DNA of 64,000 bases. Source: VRUE01 sp963699215. GTDB taxonomy: Bacteria; Actinomycetota; Thermoleophilia; Solirubrobacterales; 70-9. The notes beneath the pieces were generated by a model. It saw only the letters and a list, made by a program, of their open reading frames with translations, did no database searches and had not been told where the DNA came from. Shown in pieces: positions 7,868 through 16,744 of the stretch. The first letter of the stretch is position 1. The number at the start of each line of letters is the position of its first letter. A program made the position numbers and the translations under genes. The stretch is from the NCBI GenBank assembly GCA_963699215.1, contig OY969422.1, positions 930,001-994,000 on the forward strand, in the 5' to 3' direction.

Positions 7868-8022
7868 CGCAGCGCGGCACCCTTGATGGCGCTCATCTGC
7901 TTGCAGAGCGTGTGTAGGCGAGCCAGTCGCGCGCTCATCGAGCCGCTTCGAGCCGCTTCGAGCCGCACAGCCTGTGCCCGTCTCAGATCGCCGATCTCGT
8001 GCGAGTGCGGTTTCGCGGACAT
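7864..8022 (-). CDS. Small 52-residue protein coupled to the nucleotidyltransferase
   Basis: This short ORF runs from ATG 8022 to TGA 7864 and its stop overlaps the TTG start of the nucleotidyltransferase by four bases. It begins MSAKPHSHEIGDLRRAQAVR and is rich in Arg, Ala and Leu, probably one or two helices. The 15-base stretch ctcgaagcggctcga repeats GCTCGAAGCG nearby. There is no strong ribosome site. It may be the partner of a two-gene module. I do not recognise a family. Confidence 0.5.
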   Translation of the reverse strand: MSAKPHSHEIGDLRRAQAVRLEAARSGSMSARLARLHTLCKQMSAIKGAALR

Positions 8023-8067
8023 GCCCGAAGTCTAGCCGCGCCCTGCCGGTACTCCCCCGTCCTCTCA

Positions 8068-8177
8068 GGGAACGTATCTGGGAACGGTCTTTTTCTTTTG
8101 GGAACTCTCTCTTGACAACGTTGTCGCGGGGTGCTTTCCTAGCGCTGTCGGCGGTACGGCTAACACCTTCTGGGAAC
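8068..8177 (+). promoter_or_regulatory. Leader with four GGGAAC motifs before the secreted-protein operon
   Basis: GGGAAC occurs at 8068-8073, 8080-8085, 8100-8105 and 8172-8177. GGGAAC resembles -35 elements of several ECF sigma factors, and it is also half of the TetR-gap inverted repeat at 5964-5979. TTGACA (8112-8117) could be a sigma-A -35 box but no good -10 follows at 17 bases. Either several promoters or an operator array is possible. Confidence 0.4.
8114..8125. promoter_or_regulatory. Perfect 12-bp palindrome GACAACGTTGTC
   Basis: The palindrome overlaps the TTGACA hexamer upstream of the collagen-like gene, so a protein bound there would block a promoter at this place. It is distinct in sequence from the GGGAAC motifs. 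Function as an operator is inferred. Confidence 0.4.
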
Positions 8178-8291
8178 TAGCTCCAACCGTTCGGCGGATA
8201 CAGGGAAACACCACATAACCGAGTCCGCCACAAGGGGCCGCAAGGGAAGCGGCAGGCAGAGGGCTCACGGGACAAGGAGAGAGAGATCGAC

Positions 8292-9158
8292 ATGTTCTCG
8301 CCACTACGCAACCGCTTCGGCATCCCGGGCGCGATCTCGGTGATCGCCCTGGTCTTCGCCATGCTGGGAGGCGCTTACGCCGCCAACAACGACAACGGTG
8401 GAGGCAAGGCCACCGCCTCCGCCAAAGGCAAACCGGGCCCGAGGGGCCCGCGCGGCAAAACCGGTCCGGCAGGTCCGGCTGGGCCGCAGGGACCTGCTGG
8501 CGCTAACGGCGCCAAGGGCGACACCGGCGCGGCGGGCTCCAACGGCAAAGACGGGACCAACGGCTCGAACGGCACCAATGGCACCGGCGCCACCACCGCC
8601 AGCTTCGGCGGCGCCCAGCACGGCTGCACCGACGGCGGCATCGAAGTGAAATCCGCCAGCCCCGCCGTCTTCGTCTGCAACGGCAAAAAAGGCGATAACG
8701 GCGCCGACGGCCAAACCGGCTACGTCGAAACGCTGCCGAGCGGCAAGACCCTGACCGGCGTCTGGTCCGCCTCGGCCAACGACGAATTCGAAGCGAACAT
8801 CGTGCCGATCTCCTTTGCCTTCCCCCTGGCGGCGGCGCCCACGGCGTACTACGTCGTGGCGGGAGAGGCCCAGGCAATTGAAGTCACCCCGGCGGGAGGA
8901 TTCGGGCAAATCTTTCCGGCTTCGGCTGTGGACGCGTTTTGTCCGGGGACGGCAGCGTCGCCGACGGCCGTATCCGGGGCGCTCTGCGTCTACATCGGCT
9001 CGGCCAAAGAAATGGGCTACCGGCTCGACGAAGACGGCGAACTCCTCGAAATCATGAAACCGACCCGGTTCGGGACGCGAGTCGCGACCACCACCGGCGC
9101 CGGTCAGGGCAAAGAAGGCTCTCGGATCTTGGGGACCTGGGCGGTGAAAGCCCCCTGA
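8292..9158 (+). CDS. Exported collagen-like (Gly-X-Y) repeat protein
   Basis: A 288-residue protein with a positively charged start and one hydrophobic segment (about residues 11-30), ending GGAYA, which may be a signal peptide or anchor. Residues 46-99 are Gly-X-Y triplets (GPRGPRGKTGPAGPAGPQG and on), shifting from Pro-rich to Asn/Thr-rich, with a short second block GDNGADGQTG near 137. The C-terminal 150 residues look like a compact beta domain with several cysteines. It probably forms a surface trimer. AAGGAGAGAGAG precedes ATG 8292. The leader region is unusual (see 8068-8177), and the propeller gene follows at 9250. Confidence 0.8.
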   Translation: MFSPLRNRFGIPGAISVIALVFAMLGGAYAANNDNGGGKATASAKGKPGPRGPRGKTGPAGPAGPQGPAGANGAKGDTGAAGSNGKDGTNGSNGTNGTGATTASFGGAQHGCTDGGIEVKSASPAVFVCNGKKGDNGADGQTGYVETLPSGKTLTGVWSASANDEFEANIVPISFAFPLAAAPTAYYVVAGEAQAIEVTPAGGFGQIFPASAVDAFCPGTAASPTAVSGALCVYIGSAKEMGYRLDEDGELLEIMKPTRFGTRVATTTGAGQGKEGSRILGTWAVKAP

Positions 9159-9174
9159 GAAACACCTGGCGGCT

Positions 9175-9203
9175 TCCTCCCGGGGCGTCTGGCCTCGGGA
9201 GGA
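9175..9203 (+). terminator. Stem-loop between collagen-like and propeller genes
   Basis: TCCTCCCG and CGGGAGGA form a perfect 8-bp stem with a 13-base loop. No T-run follows, so it may be a weak terminator, an attenuator or an RNA-stabilising hairpin that sets the ratio of the first gene to the next two. Confidence 0.4.
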
Positions 9204-9249
9204 GCGGCCACAACGAGCCCGAGACGAGCGAGCGGAAGAGGAGAGACTG

Positions 9250-12200
9250 ATGCAACGCAAGGCAAAGACGACGCTGATCCTCAGCTGTGCGGTCGCGGCA
9301 CTGACCGCTTTGGCGACGGCGTCTCCGGCCTGGGCGGTCGAAGAGCACCTCTTCGACCCGGTCCTCTCGCTCGAAGGCGACTGCAACGGCGACGACGGGG
9401 CCAAAGACCCGAGCTGCCCCTACCAGCCGCCGCCGGAAGGGCCCAAAGCGCTCGAAGTGCCCTGCGGCGTCGCCACCGATACCCATGGCGGCGTCTACGT
9501 CGCGAGCCCGGGTGTGGGCCTGGCGGGGATTAACAAAAATGGCCGCATCGACGTCTTCGACCCGCAGGGGCGCTTCCTCACCGAGATCCCGAACGAAGAC
9601 GGCCCGTGCGGGCTCGCCGTCGACTCCGCGGGCAACGTCTACGTGGTGACGGCGCCCAACGAAGCGCATCCGAAAGTGAGCAGCGTCTACCGCTACGAGC
9701 CGAGCTCCTACCCGCCGAGCGAGTCTACGAGCTACGCGTTGGACGCGACCCTCGTCTTCGAAGCAGAATCCTCAGGCTGCGGCCTCGCGAACTCCGTCGC
9801 CGTCGACCCCTCCGACGACCACCTCTACGTCGGCCGCCGCTGCCGGGTCGAGGAGTACGGCTCGGCGGCGGAAGGAACGCCGCTCAACCCGCTTTTGGAC
9901 TGCTGCATCGGCGAAGGCCTGCTCCGCGTCTCGTTCGGCGGATATGGCGCCGGAGTTGACGTCTACGGCGCCAACCACGATGTCTACGTGGGGCGCGTCG
10001 GAGATAAAAACAACAACATACCGGCCACGGTATTCCTTTTTGACGGCAGCGACGGCCAGCTCAAGTGCGAAGCGGACCTCAGCGAAACGCCCGACCTGAG
10101 AACCGACACCGGGTTCCGCAACGGGGCGATCGCGGTCGACCAGGCGAGCGGCGACTTCTACCTCTACGACTCCCAGTTCCGCGTCGTCGACCATTTCGCC
10201 GTCCCCGCCGGCGGGGGATGCCCGAAATTCGTCAACCAGTTGCCGAGCCCCCCGACCCTGACCGGTGACGTTCTATTCCTCGATATCGCCTTCGACGCCC
10301 CGATCGTCGCCGGCGAAGCGGGCTATGACAGCCCCAACGAAGGCTATGCCTACGTCACCTCGGGGACGACCGACAAAAACTCCCACCTCTACGCCTTCCA
10401 GCCGAGGGCGGGGGGCCCGCCCGAAGTCGAGGCGCAGCGGGCCGACGGGGTGACCGAGACCGAGGCGGTGCTGCGGGCCGCGCTCAACCCCAACGCCTTC
10501 GAGACCGCCTACCACTTCGAGCTCACGACGCAGTCCGCCTTCGAGCAGGAAGGCTACGCCGGCGCGGTCTCCGTGCCCCTCCCCGACGCCCTCCTCGGCG
10601 ATGGCGGCGCCTTCGTCGCCGTCTCGGCGCCGCTCGGCGGCCTGCAGCCGGACACCTCCTACCGCTTCCGGCTGGTTGCCAGCAACTGCGCGGCCGAGGA
10701 AGCCCCGGACCAGTGCCTGACGGTGGGGGAAGGCAAACCGGGCGAAGTGGGCGAGGACGCGCGCTTCGCGACCTACCCGTCCCCTCCGGCCCAGTCGCCC
10801 TGCCCCAACGCGGCCCTTCGCGCCGGCCCCGCGGCGGCCCTGCCCGACTGCCGCGCTTACGAGCTGGTGACCCCACCCGACACCCAGGGCCACGTCCCGA
10901 CCATGTCGATGATGGGCCAAGGCTTCGCCGACAACAACTTCTACAGCACGATGGCCTCCCCCGACGGCGAGAGCCTCGTCTTCGGCAGCAAGAGCGGTGC
11001 GTTCCCGGGGATCGGCGGTGGCGGCTACTCCGACGTCTTCGAGGCGCGCCGCGATGCTCTCGACGGCTGGCAGAGCAGCTTCATCTCCCTCGACGGCGCT
11101 CAGGCGGCAGAACCAATCATCGGCGGGATCGCGCCCGAGCACCGCTACTCGTTCCTTGGGGTCGCCAGCCAAAAAGGCACGATGCGCCCTCTCCTCACGG
11201 CCAGGGGAGGGTACCTGCGCGTCCCGCCGGGGGTCGAACCCAGCCCCAACTGCGCCGTGGAGGCCGAACCGGCCGGCCGGTTCGAATGGATCGGCTGCGG
11301 CTCGCTGGGCACCGAACCGGAAGCGCACGGAAGGTCGATCGCCGCTGGCGGGGAGCACGTCTTGTTCTTTACCGCGAGCAACGCGGAGATCCCCCCAACC
11401 CGCTTGCTCCAGCTCGAGCCGTGCGCGCCGCCGACCGGGATCGCGGCGATCTACGACCGCACCCCCGGCGGCCCCACCCGCTGCGTATCGGTTCCCCCGA
11501 CTGATGCCTCGGAAGAGACGGAGGCCAGGTTCGAAGCGAGCGATGCCGCCTACCGGGGCGTCTCCGCCGACGGCACCGCGGTCGCCTTCTCCGTCCTGGA
11601 CACGCTCTACGTTCGCCTCGACAACACCGAGACCCTCGAGGTCGCCGGCGGGAACCCAACCTTCGCCGGCATCTCCTCGGCCCACGGCGGCCGCGTCTTC
11701 TTCTTGCAGGGCGGCGACCTGTTCGCCTGCGACCTCGCGGAAGGCGGCTGCGCCGGTGAAGAGGCGCACACGCCGCTCGTCATCGCCGCCGAGGTGACCC
11801 TGGTCAACGTCGCTGCCGACGGCTCGCGCGCCTACTTCGTCTCGGAGGACGACCTGGTCGGGGGCGAAGCGAACGAGTGGGGGGCCAATGCCGAAGCCGG
11901 GGCGCAGAACCTCTACGCCTGGGATGGCTCGAGCGTGCGCTTCGTCGCCCCCCTCGACCCCGATGACGTCGAGGGGGAACAGGTGGGCGCGGAGAATCGT
12001 GGGTTGGGACTGTGGGTGAGCAATTTCAGCTCCGATAACGGCCCCGCTAACGAGCTCTCGCGCAGCACCCCCGACGGCACCGTGCTCGTCTTCGAGTCGC
12101 GCGCCAGCCTCACCGACTACGACAGCGCCGGGCGGCGCGAGGTCTACCGCTACGACGCCGAGGCCGAACCGGGGATGAGGCTCGCCTGCATCTCCTGCAA

Positions 12201-12846
12201 CCCGACCGGCGCCGCCGCCGCCTCCGACGCCATGCTGCAATCGCCGGGGCCGATATCTCCCGCCCAGACCTTCCCGCCGGTCAACTCGCTGATCCAGATC
12301 GCCAACGTCACCACCGACGGCGAGACGGTCTTCTTCCAAAGCGGCGATCGCCTCGTCCCCGGCGACCTCGACGGCTACCAGGACGTCTATGAGTGGGAGG
12401 CCGCTGGCAAAGGCGGTTGCACGCGGCCGGCCGGCTGCCTGGGGCTCGTCTCCTCGGGTCGTAGCAGCGAAGACGACTACCTCTACGCGATGACCCCCGA
12501 CGGCTCCGACGTCTTCTTCCTCAGCGGCGACACCCTGGTCGCCCAGGACCCCGACAGGACGCACTCGATCTACGACGCCAGGGTTGGGGGCGGCTTCCCG
12601 CCGCCGGTGGCGCCTCCTGGCGACTGCCTGGGCGAAGCCTGCCAGCCGGCGGTCGCAGCGCCAAACGACGCCACCCCTGCGACCTCGAGCCATCGCGGCC
12701 CGGGCAACCCGAGCGCCCAGCCGAGCAGGACCCGCTGCCCGAAAGGCAAGCGCAAGGTAAGGCGCGCGGGCAAGACCCGCTGCGTCAAGCGCCAGACGAA
12801 GAAAGCCCAGCGCAAACGCCACGACAACCGGAGGGCCCAACGATGA
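9250..12846 (+). CDS. Large secreted beta-propeller protein (NHL/TolB-like)
   Basis: A 1198-residue exported protein with a clear signal peptide (residues 1-29, ending SPAWA). The first 380 residues hold NHL/SMP-30-like blades (GVATDTHGGVYVASPG, GLAVDSAGNVYVVT, SVAVDPSDDHLYVG). A fibronectin-like stretch follows (about 390-500, DTSYRFRLVASN). The rest has TolB/WD40-like repeats (SPDGESLVFGSKSG, VSADGTAVAFSV, TPDGSDVFFLSGD). The last 40 residues are very basic (KGKRKVRRAGKTRC), perhaps for binding envelope polymer. Its stop overlaps the next start (ATGA), so the two are coupled. It resembles the B12-riboswitch protein at 46919 in its N-terminal layout. Confidence 0.75.
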   Translation: MQRKAKTTLILSCAVAALTALATASPAWAVEEHLFDPVLSLEGDCNGDDGAKDPSCPYQPPPEGPKALEVPCGVATDTHGGVYVASPGVGLAGINKNGRIDVFDPQGRFLTEIPNEDGPCGLAVDSAGNVYVVTAPNEAHPKVSSVYRYEPSSYPPSESTSYALDATLVFEAESSGCGLANSVAVDPSDDHLYVGRRCRVEEYGSAAEGTPLNPLLDCCIGEGLLRVSFGGYGAGVDVYGANHDVYVGRVGDKNNNIPATVFLFDGSDGQLKCEADLSETPDLRTDTGFRNGAIAVDQASGDFYLYDSQFRVVDHFAVPAGGGCPKFVNQLPSPPTLTGDVLFLDIAFDAPIVAGEAGYDSPNEGYAYVTSGTTDKNSHLYAFQPRAGGPPEVEAQRADGVTETEAVLRAALNPNAFETAYHFELTTQSAFEQEGYAGAVSVPLPDALLGDGGAFVAVSAPLGGLQPDTSYRFRLVASNCAAEEAPDQCLTVGEGKPGEVGEDARFATYPSPPAQSPCPNAALRAGPAAALPDCRAYELVTPPDTQGHVPTMSMMGQGFADNNFYSTMASPDGESLVFGSKSGAFPGIGGGGYSDVFEARRDALDGWQSSFISLDGAQAAEPIIGGIAPEHRYSFLGVASQKGTMRPLLTARGGYLRVPPGVEPSPNCAVEAEPAGRFEWIGCGSLGTEPEAHGRSIAAGGEHVLFFTASNAEIPPTRLLQLEPCAPPTGIAAIYDRTPGGPTRCVSVPPTDASEETEARFEASDAAYRGVSADGTAVAFSVLDTLYVRLDNTETLEVAGGNPTFAGISSAHGGRVFFLQGGDLFACDLAEGGCAGEEAHTPLVIAAEVTLVNVAADGSRAYFVSEDDLVGGEANEWGANAEAGAQNLYAWDGSSVRFVAPLDPDDVEGEQVGAENRGLGLWVSNFSSDNGPANELSRSTPDGTVLVFESRASLTDYDSAGRREVYRYDAEAEPGMRLACISCNPTGAAAASDAMLQSPGPISPAQTFPPVNSLIQIANVTTDGETVFFQSGDRLVPGDLDGYQDVYEWEAAGKGGCTRPAGCLGLVSSGRSSEDDYLYAMTPDGSDVFFLSGDTLVAQDPDRTHSIYDARVGGGFPPPVAPPGDCLGEACQPAVAAPNDATPATSSHRGPGNPSAQPSRTRCPKGKRKVRRAGKTRCVKRQTKKAQRKRHDNRRAQR

Positions 12847-15608
12847 AGCGCCTGACCGCGGCCCTCGCCGCCACCATCGCAACCGTAGCCCTGGCCGCAA
12901 CCGCCCAGGCCGACCCGAGCGAATACGGGATCGCCGCGGTCAGCGCCTCGGTCTCGACCGAGCAGGCCGGCGCCCATCCGGACTTCGTCTCCTCGCTCAC
13001 CTTCGACAAAGACGCTAAAGGGGAACTGGCCTCGGCCACCGAGGGGCTCCGCTTCGTCCTGCCGCCGGGTCTGCTCGGCAATCCCCGCGCGGTTCCCACC
13101 TGCACCGCCGTCCAGCTCGTCGCCACCGACGTCAACGACAAATCCAACGAGACCGGCTGCCCTCAGGCCTCTCAGATCGGCGTGGCCGAAGTCAACCTCC
13201 TCAACGGCCCGAACCCCTTCGGGCCGATCGTCGAGCCGATCTACAACATGGAGCCCCGCTACGGCGAACCGGCCCGGTTCGGCCTGTTCGTCCAGATATT
13301 CCCGGTCTTCGTCGACATCGAGCTGCGCTCCGGCGGCGCCCAGCCCGACTACGGCGTCACCGCCAAGCTCGAGGGGCTGCCGGCGCTGATCCCGCTCTAC
13401 TCCCAGACGTCCACCTTCTGGGGAGTGCCGGCGGACGAAAGCCACGACTCCGAGCGGATGACCCCATACGAGGCGCTCCACAACGGCAGCGTGCCGGAAA
13501 CCCCCACCGGCAAACGCTCCGCCGGCCTCGTCCCGGTCCCCTACATGGTCAACCCGACCCAGTGCGGGGTCCCGCAGGAGATGGGCTTCAAGGCGATCCC
13601 CTATGAGCTGCCCAGCCTGCAGCCCGAAGCCTTCGCGCCGATGCCGCCCAACACCGGCTGCACGCTGCTCGACTTCGAACCCGAGATGACGGTAACCCCG
13701 ACCGCCGCCGAGGCAGAGACCGGAACCGGACTAGACGTCCACCTCGAGTTCCCCACCGACGGCTTCGAGCATCCCAACCTCTACGCGGGCTCTGCGATGC
13801 GAAAGGCAGAAGTAACCCTGCCCGAGGGGATCACGGCAAATCCCTCCCAGGCGGTGGGATTGGGGGTCTGCTCCGAGGCCGATTTCGCCAAGGAGACCTC
13901 AGACTCTCTCCCCAACGAGGGCTGCCCGCAGACGGCGAAGATCGGCAGCGTCACGGGAACGAGCCCGCTTACCGACGAGACCGCAGAAGGAAGCCTCTTC
14001 CTGGCAAAGCCCTACGAGAACCGCTTCGGCTCCCTGCTGGCCCTCTACATGACCCTGAAGATCCCCGAGCAGGGAATCGTCGTCAACGTCGCCGGCAAGG
14101 TAGAGCCAGACCCGAAAACCGGTCAGCTCATAACCACCTTCGACGACCTGCCGCAGCTGCCGGTCGAGAGCTTCGACCTGCACTTCCGCGAGGGGGCGAG
14201 AGCTCCCTTGGTGACGCCGCCCCGCTGTGGGACCTATGAGGCCACGGCCCGCTTCACCTCCTACGCCCATCCCGACAAAGTCGTGACCAAGTTCCCGACC
14301 TTCAAAGTAACCAGGGGAGTGGGAGGAGCCCCCTGCCCGACGAGCGATCCCTTCGGCCCGACCTTCAGCGCCGGGTCCAACAACGACAACGCCGGCTCCC
14401 ACACCCCCTTCTACATGCGCCTGACCAGGAACGACGGAGATCAGGACCTGACCAAGTTCTCAGCGACCCTGCCTCCCGGGATGGTCGCCAAGCTCGCCGG
14501 AGTGAGCAAATGCCCTGATTCCGCGATCGAGTCGGCGAGGACGAAGACGGGCAAAGCCGAGCAGGCATCTCCAAGCTGCCCCGCAAGCTCTGAGATCGGC
14601 CACGTCCTCGGAGGCGCAGGAGTCGGCCAGGTCCTCACCTACGCCGAGGGCAAGATCTACCTCGCAGGGCCCTACCAGGGCGCTCCCTTGAGCGTCGCTG
14701 CGATCGTCCCAGCGGTAGCCGGTCCCTTCGACGTCGGCACCGTCGTCACCCGCCAGGCACTGCAGCTGCACCCGCGGACCGGGGTCGTAACCGCAGACGG
14801 AGAGCACTCAGACCCGCTTCCCCACATCCTCGCCGGCATCCCGCTGAAGGTCAGGGACATCAGGGTCTACGTCGACCGACCCGAGTTCACCTTGAACCCA
14901 ACGAGCTGCGATCCATTCCAGACCACGGCGGAGATCTGGGGTGGAGGGATAGACGTCTTCAGCGCCCTAGACGACTCCCCGCACTCCCTGGCAGATCGCT
15001 TCCAGGCTTCCAACTGCGCCCTGCTCGGCTTCAAGCCGAAGCTCGCGATGAAGCTGAAGGGCGGCACCAAGCGAGGAGGCCACCCGGCCCTAAGCGGGAC
15101 CTTCAGGCCAAGGCCCGGAGACGCGAACCTCGAGGGTCTCGTCCTGCGACTGCCGAGATCGGCGTTCCTCGACCAGGGACACATCAGGACGATCTGCACC
15201 CGTGTGCAGTTCGCCGCCAAGAGCTGCCCCCAAGGAGCGATCTACGGCAAGGCGACCGCCTGGAGCCCGCTATTGGATGAGCCGCTCTCAGGTCCCGTCT
15301 ACCTGCGCTCCTCGAGCCACAATCTGCCCGACTTCGTCGCCGACCTGCACGGCATCGTCGACGTCGAAGCAGTCGCCCGCATCGACTCAAAGGCAGGCGG
15401 CATCAGAGCGACCTTCACCGACGTGCCAGATGCGCCATTGAGCAAAGTCGTGGTGCAGATGCAAGGCGCCAAGAAGGGATTGATCGTCAACTCGACCGAT
15501 CTGTGCAAAGGCAAGCACCGCGCCAACGCCGCCTTCAGCGCTCACAACGGCAAGCGACTCAATGCCAAGCCGCTGGTGCAGGCCAGCTGCGGGGGTGGGG
15601 GCGGGTAG
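12843..15608 (+). CDS. Large exported protein of unknown function, coupled to the propeller protein
   Basis: A 921-residue protein with a signal peptide (about residues 1-23, ending AQA). It contains at least three long beta-rich repeats of similar plan: a phrase such as LPPGLLGNPRAVPTC, LPEGITANPSQAVGLGVC or LPPGMVAKLAGVSKC, followed by CP and an IG segment, then a block with FG and a final IVVNVAGKV-like strand. Cysteines recur in each repeat and probably form disulfides. The start ATGA overlaps the propeller stop. I do not recognise a named family; repeated beta units suggest a surface fibre or adhesin. No sortase motif or C-terminal membrane segment is seen. Confidence 0.7.
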   Translation: MKRLTAALAATIATVALAATAQADPSEYGIAAVSASVSTEQAGAHPDFVSSLTFDKDAKGELASATEGLRFVLPPGLLGNPRAVPTCTAVQLVATDVNDKSNETGCPQASQIGVAEVNLLNGPNPFGPIVEPIYNMEPRYGEPARFGLFVQIFPVFVDIELRSGGAQPDYGVTAKLEGLPALIPLYSQTSTFWGVPADESHDSERMTPYEALHNGSVPETPTGKRSAGLVPVPYMVNPTQCGVPQEMGFKAIPYELPSLQPEAFAPMPPNTGCTLLDFEPEMTVTPTAAEAETGTGLDVHLEFPTDGFEHPNLYAGSAMRKAEVTLPEGITANPSQAVGLGVCSEADFAKETSDSLPNEGCPQTAKIGSVTGTSPLTDETAEGSLFLAKPYENRFGSLLALYMTLKIPEQGIVVNVAGKVEPDPKTGQLITTFDDLPQLPVESFDLHFREGARAPLVTPPRCGTYEATARFTSYAHPDKVVTKFPTFKVTRGVGGAPCPTSDPFGPTFSAGSNNDNAGSHTPFYMRLTRNDGDQDLTKFSATLPPGMVAKLAGVSKCPDSAIESARTKTGKAEQASPSCPASSEIGHVLGGAGVGQVLTYAEGKIYLAGPYQGAPLSVAAIVPAVAGPFDVGTVVTRQALQLHPRTGVVTADGEHSDPLPHILAGIPLKVRDIRVYVDRPEFTLNPTSCDPFQTTAEIWGGGIDVFSALDDSPHSLADRFQASNCALLGFKPKLAMKLKGGTKRGGHPALSGTFRPRPGDANLEGLVLRLPRSAFLDQGHIRTICTRVQFAAKSCPQGAIYGKATAWSPLLDEPLSGPVYLRSSSHNLPDFVADLHGIVDVEAVARIDSKAGGIRATFTDVPDAPLSKVVVQMQGAKKGLIVNSTDLCKGKHRANAAFSAHNGKRLNAKPLVQASCGGGGG

Positions 15609-15644
15609 GCACTGGTGGGACACCGGTAGCGTTGAGATTGCGCC

Positions 15645-16232
15645 ATGACGGCGGCCGAGACACCTGAGAAGCGCCGCCTGCCGCCCGGCTCTCATGGGAT
15701 CCCGGCGGAGGTCGTCGCCCGCAACCAGCGCGAACGCCTGGTCGCGGCGATGGCGGAGGTCTGCGCGGTGCTGGGGTACGCGGAGACCTCGGTGGCCGCG
15801 GTCGCGAAGAGCGCCGGCGTCTCCTCGGTCACCTTCTACAAGCAGTTCGCCGACAAGCGCGACTGCATGCTGGCCGCCCATCGGGAGTTGTTGGGGCGTC
15901 TGCTGGAGGAGGTCGACCGCGCTCGCGACGGGGAGGCGATCCACACCGTACTCGCCCTCTTCGCCGCCGATGCTCCGTCGGCGCGACTGCTGACGGTGGA
16001 GATCCTCGCCGCCGGCCCGGAGGGCGTGAAACGCCACGACGCGATGGTCGGGGCCTTTGCGAGGCGGTTCCGTCGCCCAGATCTTGGCGACGGAACCCCT
16101 GTACCCACCGGCGATTGGGTGCCGGTGGCCGGCATGCTGGCCCTCGTCGGCGAGCTCGTCGTCGCCGGCGAGGCCGCCCGCCTCCCCGAGCTCGAGGACG
16201 AGCTGGTGGCGACGGTTTCGTCGCAGAGCTGA
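15645..16232 (+). CDS. TetR family transcriptional regulator
   Basis: A 195-residue TetR regulator opening RRLPPGSHGIPAEVVARNQR, the same style as the array at 0.8-7.4 kb. The HTH is at about residues 26-72 (SVAAVAKSAGVSSVTFYKQF). The ligand domain is shorter and has a different ending (LPELEDELVATV). It lies 36 bases after the secreted-protein operon on the same strand and may regulate it. Confidence 0.82.
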   Translation: MTAAETPEKRRLPPGSHGIPAEVVARNQRERLVAAMAEVCAVLGYAETSVAAVAKSAGVSSVTFYKQFADKRDCMLAAHRELLGRLLEEVDRARDGEAIHTVLALFAADAPSARLLTVEILAAGPEGVKRHDAMVGAFARRFRRPDLGDGTPVPTGDWVPVAGMLALVGELVVAGEAARLPELEDELVATVSSQS

Positions 16233-16292
16233 CTCGGAAGATTTCGATTCTGCGCGCCACTCGCGCAACCTTTTGTCTCATGATCTGGGACC

Positions 16293-16592
16293 ATGTACAA
16301 GATGAGAGAGAGCTGGACCGACGAGCGGATGGACGACTTTCGCGGCGAGGTCAATCGCCGGTTCGATGAGGTGTACCGGCGCTTTGACGAGGTCGATAAG
16401 CGTTTCGAGCAAGTGGACCAGCGCTTCGAGCAAGTCGACAAGCGTTTCGACAAGGTCGAAGCGGAGCTGCATCGCGTCAACGATCGGCTCGATGGAATGC
16501 AGCGCACGATGGTCCACGGATTCGTCGCCATGACGGCGGCCATCGTCGCCAGCAACGCCGCCTTGATCGGCTTGGTTGTCACGCAGCTATAA
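16293..16592 (+). CDS. Small coiled-coil protein with C-terminal membrane helix
   Basis: The 99-residue protein carries five near-identical heptads (FDEVYRR, FDEVDKR, FEQVDQR, FEQVDKR, FDKVEAE) over residues 22-56, a textbook parallel coiled coil. A hydrophobic helix (about 74-97) ends the chain, so the coil would face the cytoplasm. The repeats are also visible as 21-base DNA repeats near 16356-16463 and could expand or contract. Similar small tail-anchored coils occur beside phage and stress genes, but no function is clear. ATG 16293 or 16302 may start it. Confidence 0.65.
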   Translation: MYKMRESWTDERMDDFRGEVNRRFDEVYRRFDEVDKRFEQVDQRFEQVDKRFDKVEAELHRVNDRLDGMQRTMVHGFVAMTAAIVASNAALIGLVVTQL

Positions 16593-16744
16593 GCAGGAGC
16601 GTCGCTGCTGAGACATCTGTCACTGGCGCGAGGTCGCGGACCGTTTCCGATTGATCGAGATTAACTTAGGGAAAAACGGGTAGGCGCCAGCCGCTCGTTC
16701 CACTTGCAAGGCGAGCGCTTATCCCTATTCCAGAGGAGATGGAT

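Noticed and set aside
5958..7880. 640-residue minus-strand open frame
   Set aside because: Shadow of the two TetR genes on the plus strand; no recognisable motif.
8420..8600. Possible CRISPR or satellite repeats in the collagen-like gene
   Set aside because: The short repeats are codons for Gly-X-Y triplets. No spacers or regular long repeats.
10273..12900. 875-residue minus-strand open frame
   Set aside because: It is antisense to the propeller gene, which has a signal peptide and regular repeats. The antisense product shows no domain.
16593..16738. Possible riboswitch before the SGNH hydrolase at 16745
   Set aside because: There is a hairpin (CGCTCG...CGAGCG), but no conserved core of a known riboswitch class could be matched.
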